Shown here: in pieces, positions 10,981 to 22,963 of the stretch
Layout: the number at the start of each line of letters is the position of its first letter
Position numbering within the stretch: the stretch's first letter is position 1
NCBI GenBank assembly: GCA_008973525.1
Contig: WACJ01000339.1
Span: forward strand, 186,001-250,000
Direction of reading: 5' to 3'
Length of the DNA stretch: 64,000 nucleotides
Source of the DNA: Stenopsyche tienmushanensis
Taxonomy: Eukaryota > Arthropoda > Insecta > Trichoptera > Stenopsychidae
Position numbers and translations under genes: made by a program
The notes under the pieces: generated by a model
The model's input: only the letters and a program-made list of their open reading frames with translations
Database searches by the model: none
What the model was told of the DNA's origin: nothing

Positions 10981-13611
10981 ATATTTTTGAATATTTTTTC
11001 GATAACCTGAATTTAAACCCAGCTTATTATGTCGACGCTTATTTATATGAAATTGTTATTCAATGATCAAACGAGCTCAACGCCTGATTTTCCTGGAAAC
11101 TGAAAGGATTACAGATCGATCCATAACAGCTCATCCGCTTTGTTGATCTAAAAGATCCAAAGCATTAGGTCATACATTATATAAAATAATATGTGTCGCT
11201 TTTGATGACAGTAGGTGTAGTGACTTGCCCTCTGACGACCCTTGCCCCGACTCCATCAACCGAGGCTAATTAAATATAAACTACGAGCAGACACGTTCAA
11301 ATTCTTTCTTTCCGATCCAACAAAGAAATAAAAGCGTTACTTATTGGCAATGAAGCGACCACAATTTATTGTGTGTGGTCGCGTGCAAATTTAAATGAAT
11401 TCGGCCATGGGGCCAAGGGCCATCCACGTCGATAAGCGGCTTAGAACAAATTCGAAATTAGTCGATAATAGGACGACTATGGATTTAAAATTTCCTCCAC
11501 AAGAGAACAAAAGCGGGTACACGATGAAATATCAATTCAAAGGCTAACTAAGGGTCTGAATAGAGATTCAATAGGAAGGTGGCGTATAGAGGGCACATCA
11601 ACATGAAACAATCGACCTCTCAACTGGGTACGGACATGCATTCCTAATAATGTTGCATGTACAAATCTCTTAAGTGCATTCGTAATGAGAGTTCTCAGTG
11701 CGCATTTGCAACCCCATTGGACCACGGCTTTAATTCAGACCCAATATTGCCTCCATCATTCCTTACAACCACCACATATCTATGTACGACCTCCCAAACA
11801 AATTACCTCGATAATTGATTTAATTCGATCTTCTGATTTTGCAGTGTGAGCCAACACTTTTAGCGAATTGATTGCAGAAAATAGCACAATGGGGTGCTAG
11901 AAAAAATCTAACTACATATACGAATCAAATTAGCTGCAATTATAAAAAGGTAAGGTCAAAAAACGATGAACTTTATCGGGACATCTTATTTAATGATCTT
12001 CCAAACGTATTGGCACAAACATGTCTAAAATAAAGCAATCAAGATTAATATGGCTATGAATAAATAACTTCAGCAATACTGGAGTGCGCTTCCCTTCAGC
12101 TCAGATATACCCATTGACCTATATATGGAACAAGTGGTGCACTTTAAATAGGCAAAAAATAATTCATATTATGTTCTTTCTTCACAGAATTGCATATTTA
12201 TCCATCGGATCGTTTGGCAATATCCGCATTAAAAAGCATCGAAAAATACTCGTCTCGAGTACGATGATTTATAAAGCAGGGGGCTGTTTTGAAGTACTGG
12301 GTTTTAAATGCAACCCACTCATTTCGAGGTGATATGCGACAGGGGTGAACAGTTTAATGACGCTAGAGTGCATCTAACTACTTTTATGCTCACTGTGATA
12401 CATCCCTGACTTACATCTTAACCCTAATCAATCAACTGGATAAAGCATAAATCGCACGTTAGAATGCAATATTAATTTTTGCAGTAGGCTGCGCGCGCTT
12501 GCTTGCCCTTATGTAAAATAGTCCATTTACCAAGATATTCAAAGTGGTTCCTGCAGATCCCCCAGGGTTCCATGTGACAAATTAAAATGAGTTTTTGAAA
12601 ACATTATTCGCTTAGTTATTCCCAAAAGGTTCATGATCAGGATTTTTATATAATGTCCATTGGTAAAGCGTCAGTGAACGGATTACGCGATGTCCGTTTA
12701 AGGCATTGCTTCCGAATGGTTTTGGCTACATGTTTTAAATCTTATTTGTGCTTTACTCTGCATGGCAAATGCATAATTATCGATGGAGCCATTGATGGCA
12801 GAACTTGCCGTGTAAACACAAGTTCCATTTCACAAAGACAACAAAAGCTGGCGATCAAGGTTTAAACCCTGTTTCAATAATGGCAGAAGAGGACCCCCAA
12901 AGGGGGTGATGGGGGGGGGGGGGGCTCAATCCAGTGCCTGTAACAGTATGACCATTAGATTAGTCCGATACGATTGAATACTTGACAAATGAATGTGACT
13001 ATAAATTGGGTACTAAATACTAACGTTGGTTACCATTCAGCACTAAAGATATGCAAGTACCGAATGCACCATCCACCGATGTGAATAGACTACGCCTCCC
13101 GTAGCTGCTAATCTAATTACAAGATCTTTAGGGTTTGACACATGTCATCATCAGGCATAGGACGCGTTAACTCAAAGCTATGGATGAAATGTATAATTCT
13201 GGATGGATTATCGCGCATTGGTAATCTCTTATTGATTTAGATTTTTTAACAAAATAATAAAATTGGCGATACGAATACGACAAAGTGGATTTATAAGACA
13301 TACGCGTATCTTCAATTTAGATATGAGAAAACGATAAATTCTTATAAGAAAGAAGTTTGATCGAGATCAAAAATTATTCTATTTTATCTGACATTTTTCC
13401 GAGCAGAATTTTAGCATCAATTCAGCAATCTACATTGTGATCCTTGATTTTTGAGGAGTGAGCAAATTAAAAATCATCGATGAAGTCGTTGGTGCCATAA
13501 TCGCTTTACACCGATCATTGTCTATCAGCTCCTATCAACAGGCAGAGCAGAGTAAATTGTAAATAAACACTGTTGATAGCGTACAATACAACTTTATTTC
13601 TTTACATAAAC
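10981..13611. other. Unique DNA, no gene seen
   Basis: No recognisable gene. It holds a perfect 9-bp inverted repeat at 11355-11382 (GCGACCACA / TGTGGTCGC), a CCCCC-AAA-GGGGG palindrome near 12894-12906 and an uninterrupted run of 14 G at 12911-12924. Frames at 12084-12332 and 12653-12865 show no similarity that I recognise. Confidence 0.4.
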
Positions 13612-13821
13612 AATAGACAAGAAATCGATTGATTTGCTCCTGCTTTACAAAGAAAGACTCAAAATCATTATCAGTCGATAAATTATGTATGCGGGGAAGC
13701 TCTCCGTCTCTGTCTCCCGTACTGCGCTACGTTCTCTCTCTGTCTCTGAGCTCAATGTATAAGAGTGCTCTTTCTGAATAAGTGGAGCGTGATCGCAGAC
13801 CCTGCGATAGTACTCCTTTAA
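13612..13821 (-). mobile_element. piggyBac-like MITE end, CCCTTAAAGGAGTAC family
   Basis: Reading on the minus strand from TTAA (13822-13825), the end is CCCTTAAAGGAGTAC, then a palindrome ATCGCAG-GGT-CTGCGAT, then text shared with 24801-25046 (GCTCCACTT, TTCAGAAAGAG, ACATTGAGCTC, the GAGAGAGA stretch, GGAGAGCTTCCC, and TAATGATTT/AAAGCAGGAGCAAAT). The other end was not found. The palindrome differs in sequence from the one at the same place in the 24801 copy. Confidence 0.6.
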
Positions 13822-13825
13822 GGGT

Positions 13826-15050
13826 TAATGCAATTTTATCTAAAATTACTATTTGATCTACCATCATATAGAAATTTATTTCCTTAGAAATGTATTCTAT
13901 GAAGATTGACTACATTCGATAATAGACATGATATTAAGATGTTTTATAGACAGGTTTATTAAGCTCTCGTTAACACATTTCGTCGGATTATGCATAGCAT
14001 TTTTTCGCCTAACTAATTAGAGTTTTTAAGATTGATAGAGTCGTATTTATATATTTTCAATTGTCTTAGAAAACGATTGTGTTTAGTAATTATATTAGAG
14101 GCAAATTAAAAATTACTTCTTATCCATATTTCGGACCTCTTGTCAGGCTCGTGGACGCGGAATAACGTTAATATATATAATATAGCCTGAATACTCTTGG
14201 CGGTAAAAAGTAAACATTTGAAATTCTGTGCTAGATTTGAACCCAAAGCGACGAAGAAATTCTGAAATTAAAACCTGATTTAAATCAAAATGAACACATC
14301 TAACCCCATCACATTTATTAACCACGTCTCCCTGTTAAATTTCCACGTAATCGGCAATAGTTTAGGAAATACTGAGTGGCAGCAACACGGCGAAAGATAA
14401 TCCAATTATAGCCGAAATATTCACCGACTCCACCCAAGCACGATGCACGTCAAATCGATAACGAAATATTCGACACGTACATAATAGAAGATGCAGAAGG
14501 TCTAAATTTTAAATGGCGCCATTGCGAAACCGACGTTGAGCGGTTCTTCCATACTTATAAAGCACGGATTAAAATGCATAAAAGAAATGACGCGCGGCGC
14601 ACAATGCAAGCTGCGTTTGAGACGGAAGAGCACAAAAGAAGTTGGTTTATAAATTTAAATTGAATGGGACAACCCTGCCATGTTAAAGATGAAATGGAAT
14701 CGAAAATAAAAGATTGGAATACAACGTTACCTAGATATTGCCAGACGAGCGGACCAACCGAGAAGATTCGATCGGAGAAGATCTACAAATAAATTCGCAA
14801 CCAGCTCTCACTTGGCCCCTAGTTCTTCTATACAAATCATAAACGGAAGAATTGTGTTATAATTCCTTTCGAATCGCAATGCTTTGAGGGACAATCGAAG
14901 GCAACGCATGAATTATTCAATGGAGCGCAATTCAAATTTACAAACGACTGCCTATTTTCTAATTGATTTCCTGTGGCCCTCTTTGATAGATCATTACCTA
15001 CCAACTTGTCACAGCGTTCATAGCGATTGCATTTGAGACCTGTAAATAAA
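13826..15050. other. Unique DNA, no gene seen
   Basis: No recognisable gene, RNA or repeat. Confidence 0.4.
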
Positions 15051-15054
15051 TCTA

Positions 15055-15355
15055 AGACATAAAAATGAATTCGGCTTTGTTTGTTCGGACTGCGCTGCCA
15101 TACCGTTCATCGGATTGCGATAAAACTTCGTCCACTAAATGCTAAGGATTCCGCGAGTAACATAGGCATAGTCTAATATATAAAAATAATGTTTGTTCGT
15201 CCGTATTTAATGCGCTGCCATAGCGTTCATTCGATTGCGATAAAGCTTTGTCAACTTATTGTTTGAACTTTTTCAATTAATATAGGTATAATACAATTAA
15301 CTTACAGTAGATCTTATATATAAAAATCAATGTCTGTATGTTTGTTCATATTTAT
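15055..15355. repeat. Imperfect tandem repeat, about 125-130-bp unit
   Basis: Two diverged units and the start of a third lie in tandem. Each begins with a TATATAAAAAT-AATGT-like segment followed by TTTGTTCG. The first two then share TGCGCTGCCATA-CGTTCAT and CGATTGCGATAAA. The TATATAAAAATCAATGTCTG text is common in dispersed insect repeats, but I cannot assign it to a class with confidence. Confidence 0.55.
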
Positions 15356-15527
15356 AATAAAACCGACCCAAAAGAAATAAATAACCTGGAAAAAGCATCA
15401 GTGCTTGATAAGTTTGTTATCAGTATGTTTTCCATTGGTTGATGATTCCACTGAAGCTAACTAACTTAAAAATATTAGACCCGTTTGGAACGAGACCTCA
15501 AGCTCCGAGATGATTAGGTCCAATCTA

Positions 15528-15583
15528 GAGGTCATGGACATGTACGGCGAAACATCGATCATAGACTTCATCCGAGCTCGCCG
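15528..15583 (+). repeat. Dispersed repeat R3, copy 1
   Basis: About 50 bases (GGTCATGGACATGTACGG, then CGAAAC, then TTCATC-GA) align with 34805-34860 at roughly 80 percent by eye. Flanking sequences do not clearly align. Origin unknown. Confidence 0.4.
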
Positions 15584-15599
15584 TCTCCATTTGGCACAC

Positions 15600-18189
15600 A
15601 GTCATTCGAGCCATATTAGATAAGGCAATTGGAGTTAATAAAATATTTTCTTCGTGTATAGGAAAGAATCGATATTTAAGAATACGCTCAGTAACTTGCA
15701 AGTCGATGTAAATGAAATTCACAAAGTTATAGACCGACGAGGAGAAGCTGTGCTTTGCGAAGCTGAGGAGAGGAGAAACTTTAAACGCGTTTTTCTCGAA
15801 ACTACTTTTTCCAAGCTCGTGGAAGTGCTCCCACACGCTTTAGATGAGATTTTTTTAATGAAATTTGGCAGGAACGCGTATAATAAACGTCTTCATCGTA
15901 TAGACTACAATTATCCAAAAATATTGATAAGTGTTTATTTAATGAACAAAAAACTACAAAAAATTTTGGTAAAAACACAAACTTTTCTTTGATCGCTCAC
16001 CATTTTTTTGTTTTCCAATATTTATTCTTAATTGTAGTCTTATCTATACACAATATTATACAAAGTAAAAATATGTTTAATTTGTTTGCTGAAAATCACC
16101 TGTACAGGATTTAGGACTTCCATGGTGAAGAATGTCATCGCTCGCGCACCGACATACGCGACTCTTTTCTCTCGAGATTTCAATGCCCAAGAAATTGTTT
16201 CGAATTATGCTCTCTATGCTTTATGTTTCATATGACACGTGCGAGTGTCAATTTTTACCCATGTCAACACAAGCATGCTAAAATATATAGATGAATGAAA
16301 TACATTTTTAATGTTCGGAGTGATACGTCGAATATCGCTTCGAAATGACGTTTAAGAGTCCTGCATGCATGCCGTGGATGCAAGAAGAAAGGAACAGTAA
16401 ATAAAAAGGAATATCGATGGTGCATTGCGTGGTGGGGCACTTGACGGATGGTTGCAAGTGGAGCATTGGGGGCGGGGGTGAGATAATGAAACAGCAGAGG
16501 CTGTGGGGGGGATGAACAGGGTGGGAGCACATTCAAACGGCACAATGTAATATAAACTGCACCCATGGCAAACATTCATCCATATATAATACCTTTCCAC
16601 TGTTAATCTAGTGGCGAGTCAGAGTATGAGGGCGGGGGTGCAGATAATGGGAGGCGGCCCTCGCCAAGGATCGGGGCGCCCACCTATTTGTTTTACTTGA
16701 TTAGTTAGTCAGGCAATTAGATTAGTTCCGATACCTGCTAATCGATTTATTAATTATTTACATTAAAGTTTATTGATGCGACGCAGCGTACTGCGGTTAT
16801 TTATAACCTGGCGCTGTTTGTCAACGTCATGCCATGTGCTAATTTTTGGCCAAGGCCTGATTTATGCATTAATCCACGCGGAGGTCTGAAATCGATCATA
16901 AATTATGACCACAATTGATGAGCGAATCGTAAACTTTAAATTTACTGCACGCTGTTCGAATAAGTACGACGAGTGCTACTCCTCAAATGGTGCACCATGA
17001 TTGATGGCACCATCTATTGGATTGGCGTTCGATAAAAATTGCATTTCAAAATTGGCTCGAAAGCAACGCGGAATCGCAAATAATACGGAAACGAATAAAA
17101 CTTAAGTATATGTACATCATATAAGGTTGTAACATATCAAGTTGCCGTTGAGTTTCAAGTGCAATCATCACACGAGTAGAAAAGCAGATTCTACACAATC
17201 TATAAACAAAGATTAATTGTTATTTGAAAGAATCGCTTAAAAATTCGCAAATATTTTTTTTTCGAATGTAATGCGTACATCTGGCAATATTACTGCATTA
17301 TATAATACATCATAATTGCAGGAACAGATACGTTCTCAGCGAATTTTTGTTTCGGCGCTCTGTTAATTCGTTGGCGTCCGTCGTATATTTTTAGGCGAAA
17401 ATTCGCATTTATTTATGCGAATCGACCTAAACAGTGCAAATACAATTGGAATGCTTCAAATTTAATAACTTATCAGCGATGATGATAAAAAAGGCAGTTC
17501 GATGTTGACACACCAACGAGTCACATTTCGAACACGCAACGTTCTCGCATATTTACTAAGTCTAATGTAATTTTGATCCGCGAGCTACGTGAATAATTCA
17601 TATCTTATATTTTTATCGTTGTGGCGTTTTTTTATTCTACAAATTATGAAATTGGTGTGAATTGGCAGCGAATAGGACGTGTATGTTTGACTACTTTAAT
17701 TTTATTCATAGGAGCTGCCGAAGAATCGCTGAATAGAGGAGAAAAAATAACGCTTTATAAAATATTTGGCATCAGCCAGAAATGCCATAATCGATCACGA
17801 AACAAGTGAGAAACTACTTTCGTCACTGACGGTACGCGCTCTACAGATTGAAAAACACTGTTTTATTTGTATACATCAATGCAATTAACTGTTTTGAAGT
17901 AATCGGTGAAATTTCATTTCAATCTATTGGCTGGTTTAAGAATTATATCAATTTTACGAAAAAAGTATAGAAAAGTATGCACCTTTTGCGAAACTCGTCT
18001 GCACTCCAGATGAAATTAAGTGCGGAATACCCCGGCCATTAAGTGTTAAAACGGTATGATAACGAAAATGAAGTAGAAGAGATTTGCTCAACAACTTAAT
18101 GTAGAAATTGACAATAAGGATGGAAAATTATGCTGAAGAATGCATAATTTAAAGATATTAGAAATAACGAAAAAAAATTGTTACGATTT
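15600..18189. other. Non-coding stretch with one unassigned open frame and a GC-rich direct repeat
   Basis: A 112-codon frame at 15654-15992 (plus) has an ATG and a lysine-rich C-terminus but no recognisable domain; a 103-codon frame overlaps it on the other strand, so neither is convincing. Two direct copies of GGGCGGGGGTG-AGATAATG lie near 16470 and 16631. Text at 18030-18052 (CCGGCCATTAAGTGTTAA) resembles a TTAA-element end. No other feature is seen. Confidence 0.4.
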
Positions 18190-19260
18190 TAATTATTCAA
18201 TTAATTATATAATTTCCGTTATTATTTACAACTCTTTGCCATCTTTCAGGCAAAGTTTCCATTTCTATTTTATAAAAAGAGACAGACTTTGACGAATAAT
18301 AGTTATTTAGATGAATTTCAACTTCATTTACATTTCAAAACGCCTTATTTTCAATGGAGTGCCTGGAACTTTGAATAAATAATAATTAGACGACGCAATA
18401 TCTGGCGAATATGACGGACGAGGTAGCGGTTCCCAATTGAGTTCCCTAATTTTTTCCTGGGTTACTTTAGCTGCATTCTGGCATTATCATGATGCAATAT
18501 CACGCCTTTTCGGTTGATGAATTTTGAATGTTTTTCTAATAATTCTGCATTTACTCTGTCTAATTGTGAGCAATAAATTTGTGCATTGATAGTTTCTCCT
18601 AAATTTAGAAACTCAAAGTGTATAATCCCACCACAATCCCACCATATGCTCAAGCGGACGTTTTTATAGTCAAAGTAGGTTTGGGAGTTGGTACAGCCGG
18701 TTGATTAGTTGAAAGCCACTGCTAATTTCTTTTAACATTGTCGTATAATATCCATTTTTAATCACAAGTTATAATCCGGTGTAAAAATTGCTCGTTAAGG
18801 TATCTAGTTACAAGCAATGTGCAACAACTTCGTCGTTGATCCCTGTTTGTGTCGGATAATTGGCGAAGAATCCAATCGCGTGCAAGTGACTTTGCACTGT
18901 TGACCACTTGGGCTACTTAGCCCCGAGTCTTGAAGTTGTTTCTATCACACTTAATTTTGAATCTGAACCCATTAGCGATTTCAGCAGCTCTGTATCGAAT
19001 TCAGTAGGTCTCCCACTTCGGTGGTCATCAACTAGGTTAAAATTGCCATTTGAAAATCTTCGAAACCATCATTGACACTTGTTGACTTTAAGAATTTTGC
19101 CGTAGACACCACAAATTTTCTTAGATGTCTGTGTTGCATTACAACCCATTTTAAAGTGGAAGAGCATAAGATGACGTATATGTTCTTCTGACGGCTGTGT
19201 GTCTGACACGGAGTAGATAACGAATTTACTTTTATCTGTTGGTGAATAAATAAGGTTTAG
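18190..19260 (-). pseudogene. Degenerate, near full-length mariner transposase
   Basis: Read on the minus strand in shifting frames: EEHIRHLMLFHFKMGCNATQ, KKICGVYGKILKVNKCQ, stop, WFRRFSNGNFNLVDDHRSGR, PTEFDTELLKSLMGSDSKLS, then a decayed centre, an intact segment at 18462-18653 (IWWDCGGIIHFEFLNLGETI ... NRKGVILHHDNAR), and SPDIASSNYYLF. This is the mariner order: N-terminal helix-turn-helix, then the D,D34D catalytic core. The second catalytic aspartate is present in HHDNAR. The position of the third (normally SDYHLF) reads N. No terminal repeats could be paired with confidence. Several frameshifts and stops make it a dead copy, distinct from the lineages at 10437 and 36064. Confidence 0.85.
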
Positions 19261-19318
19261 AGTCTACTCAATAAGATACAACCAAATGCACAACTTCCCT
19301 AGTCGACGCGTCAGCGGT

Positions 19319-20060
19319 TAGGGAATCCAATCCCGGGATCCCGGGCAGTTTTAGGTACTTAAGAATCCCGGGATAAGAAAACGTAGTCCCGAAAATTTCG
19401 GGATTGAAATTTTTATCTAACAGAAATCATACACCTCACCAACACGATGAAGGCTACTAAATCGAGACATTCCCGCCGAAATTTGAACGCTTGGAAACAG
19501 TGGCTTTAGCTACTAATTGGCGAGCTTATGCGGTGCCTAGGGATAGTAACTCTCTAATCTATGTATACATATATATATAGTACATATATGTTTTTCAAAT
19601 TGTTATATTAACCTTTCTCTACCGGTGATGTATTTACTACACCTCGACTATAATAATGGGAATATCGATATGAAATATAATAGATACGGGATTCAGAATT
19701 TGTGTATTCCTCCGTATTATAATTACGAATCACATCAAAGTATCATAGTACATAAGCATTCATCTGCAGCGACGGAAATAAATTATTTGTCGGGAAATCG
19801 GGAATTTTGCGAGTTTTAGTTCGTGTCTCAGCAGTCAAGGATTTTATCAGCCAAATTAATGGTGTTATACGAAAATGGGGGCTCACGCGGTCATCAACTC
19901 GAACTAGCATTTAAATATCTGATGACAATATCTCCAACGTGTGTGGAAGCTGAGCGTGCATTTTCAGCAGCAAGTTGCCTGACTTCCAAAATCAGATCCA
20001 GACTAAATGACGAAACACTAATGTTTAATGTTAATGTTGCTTAAAAATGATTATGTGCTA
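19319..20060 (+). mobile_element. hAT-family relic, copy B, with C-terminal dimerisation domain
   Basis: Begins with the family end TAGGGAATCCAATCCCGGGA, and carries the GGTGATGTATTTACTACACC block shared by all copies. The frame at 19823-20044 ends QLELAFKYLMTISPTCVEAE, RAFSAASCLTSKIRSRL, NDETLMFNVNVA. This is the hAT family C-terminal dimerisation signature (P-ER-FS-A followed by RSRL). It is the longest version of that domain in the window. The catalytic part of the transposase is absent, and no right terminal repeat is visible after about 20060. It is a truncated relic that shows the MITE-like copies derive from a transposase gene. Confidence 0.8.
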
Positions 20061-22466
20061 AAAAATATTTTACTCTATAAAAATATATATTCCATGGCGC
20101 TTAAGTTTGATTTAGAGGGGGTAAAATAAGCGCTGTAAGACTAAAGAAATTCAAAAGAACCAACGAACTAAATAAATTGTGCTAAAAGACATGGCTGCAG
20201 CAAATCAATGATTGAATTAAAGACTGAAAATATGGACAGACGATAGTCAGAAGTCCACAATAGACATCACTATCATAGACCATGAAAATACTACAGAATT
20301 CTTATAAATATGTATATATATGTAGTTTACAATTATTAATCAGAAATAAGCATTATTAACGTACTGCATACCTTTGATGTCTTATTTTTTGCATTCCGAT
20401 GTATGAAAAAAATGGCTTGTTGGCAATTTAAGAACCGGTGGTAGGATTGGACGAATAACCGCATCTGAATTAGAAACTCATGGAACGTTTTAGTACCCTC
20501 ATACTGTGTATTATATGTGTATTCATCCACTTATCCACCCTCGTCAAAGCCCGTATTATATACGACAATACAACAATGATGAAATACAAATGCAATGGCA
20601 CACAACTTACGTAAACTAATCTAATATCGGATAAGCGCTACAAATTGGGAATAATCTACACGGATGCGATGTAAAATAAGTATTTAAACCGTCCAGCCAC
20701 ATCAAAAATCATTAGCATTGCGTATTTTTGTAACAAATCTGCAGATCAATCAATGCAACTGGCGATTGTGAGGCAAAATGATATGATATGAGAGAATGAA
20801 AATGTTAGAGATTTAGATTTTAAACAATTATGCGGCAAGATGGATCTAATAAAGACTCTAAATAGACAATAAGAAAAGTAGCATTGATAACAGAAAAATG
20901 AAATAGATCACAATAGGGTCGATCGATTAATTTCCAGCAAAAATGAACCAATGACCCCCTTGCATTGTGGTTAGAATTTCATCAGTTTTCCTATATTAAT
21001 GCAAAATCAGGGGTAGTGACATTGGTCTTCGATCGGGATGATAATCATGTTAACTAAAAGGGGTGGTTAAGCCCCCGTGGGCCAACAAAACCCATGTAAC
21101 AAAACCGTATAACAAGTGTAGCGGTAGGTACTCGTCCAGGTTTGGCCACCCGTGCTATAAACTTCCCTACAAATGCGTTCGGAATAATTCATTTGGAATG
21201 AAATAATTGTCAACATTCATTATTCGATGCATCATCCAGAATAAAAGCAGTTTTATCGATGCAACCGGGAAGGAATTGGCGGCGGATCCCTTCATTGAAT
21301 AGCGCGTTTCCAAATGTGCACAATTCAGTTTGCCGTTTGAGCGCGTTCGGAAACACCACTAACGAGGAATGCACTGCATTAGACAACAGAAAGGGCTCGA
21401 AAATATGCTAATCGATTCGATTGATTGATCCGGTAGTATTAAGTGCGCGAGAGAGCGAAAATATTTTGATTGGCTCCGAATGGAGCATTTATGGAAATAG
21501 CAAAACGAGCATATTTCGGATATTGATGATACCGGCAAATAGTGCGAGCGTGATATGAATGCCAGCAATTTATTTACACTTCTGTTTGCGAAAATTTGAA
21601 ATTTGATCTAAAAGATTATTAAAAAATAGCCGAGGAACATGAACGTCATCATCAGTGCCACAAGGCTGCTAAATCATCCCGATTGATTCGCATGGGGTTC
21701 ATCACCGAAGAATATCATAATTGGCTGACGATGTAAATATATTGCACAAAATCAAATAATTATATTAAATTTATTGTGTGAAAATGAAGCTCAGACTGAC
21801 AAAAGCATCGTTTATTTATAAACTAGCAACGACAGTCTTCTGGCTTTGTCTACAGTATCAAATTTATAGAATGGGAATGAGAATACTTTAGATCGAAGCA
21901 TCTGCAAACTGAATAATTAAATAAGGTCGTGGTTGCACAAAAGATAATGATTTTAAAATGCATTTTGACAATAGAAATAATTTGAATGATAATGTATTGG
22001 AAGATATTTTAATAATCAAAGATAACTTTCATTTTTCCTATCATTCATACTTCAACTGTGAATGTATTACTATCATATATAATATACTTCCAGTACTCGA
22101 TTAACCAATCATCAGTAAATAAAGAGCAAATTTGACAACATTATTCATAAACGAGGGCGATTCAAATATAACCCGGAATTTTGCTGTACAAATTTATAAG
22201 TGATGCATAAAAATACAAATGGAATATCTTATTTTTCCAGTAGTTCCCTCATTAGAAATACATTTATTCCAACGGATATTAAGCTGCTTGATTCCGTTGT
22301 AAAATCGTTGCCCTCCCTATCTCAAACATATGGTAGTCATATGGGGCCAAGTCTGGACTGTGAGTATTCAAGAATTTCCCATATATAATTGATATCATTG
22401 CGGAACTGTCTGCAATCGAATACGAATCTTGTCATTGTAAAATTAGGAAGTAAGCACACTTATGCT
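20061..22466. other. Unique DNA, no gene seen
   Basis: Short frames on both strands with no recognisable similarity; no repeats resolved. Confidence 0.4.
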
Positions 22467-22955
22467 TAGGGAATCCAATCCCGAGCCAAAATTTCGATCC
22501 CGGGATCGCATTAGACCATCCCGGGAACTTGCTGCTGAAAATGCACGCTCAGCCTCCACACTCGTTGGAGGTATCGTCATCAGATATTTAAATGCTAGTT
22601 CGAATTGATGATCGCGCGAGGCTGATAAAATTCCTTTCTGCTGAGACACGGACTAAAACTAGCAAAATTCCCGATTTCCCGACAAATTATTTATTTCCGT
22701 CACTGCAGATGAATACTTATAAACTACAAAACTTTGATGTAATTCGAAATTATATTACGAAAGAATACAAAAATTCTGAACCCCGTATCTATTATATTTC
22801 ATGTCGATATTCCCATTATTAGAGTCGATGTGTAGTAAATACATCACCGGTAGGGAAAGGTTAATATAAAAATTTGAAAAGCATACATGTACACAAGTAA
22901 GACTTAAGTACCTAAGACTGTCCGGGATCCAAGAATCCCGGGATTAGATTCCCTA
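22467..22955 (-). mobile_element. Complete 489-bp non-autonomous hAT element, copy C
   Basis: Left end TAGGGAATCCAATCCCG; right end, read inward, TAGGGAATCTAATCCCG. Both ends are flanked by the same 8 bases, CTTATGCT (22459-22466 and 22956-22963), the target duplication size of hAT elements. On the minus strand it keeps part of the dimerisation domain (FELAFKYLMTIPPTSVEAER, then AFSAAS), then stops. It therefore looks like an internal deletion derivative of a hAT transposon that moved in trans. It is the best preserved of five copies in the window and the reference for their ends. Confidence 0.92.
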
Positions 22956-22963
22956 CTTATGCT

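Noticed and set aside
12911..12924. Run of 14 G
   Set aside because: Homopolymer slippage or sequencing error explains it; no quadruplex-like arrangement of repeated G tracts is present around it.
15055..15355. Possible Helitron or LINE tail, suggested by the TATATAAAAATCAATGTCTG text
   Set aside because: No Helitron 3' hairpin with CTRR end and no poly-A or tandem tail could be paired with it, so only a tandem repeat is claimed.
15525..15992. Opposed frames of 103 and 112 codons
   Set aside because: They overlap on opposite strands, have no recognised domain, and begin near repeat R3. Too weak to call either a gene.
16264..16600. Three overlapping minus frames of 74-103 codons with proline-rich segments
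   Set aside because: They arise from a GC-rich stretch with a direct GGGCGGGGGTG repeat. There is no recognisable domain and the three frames compete.
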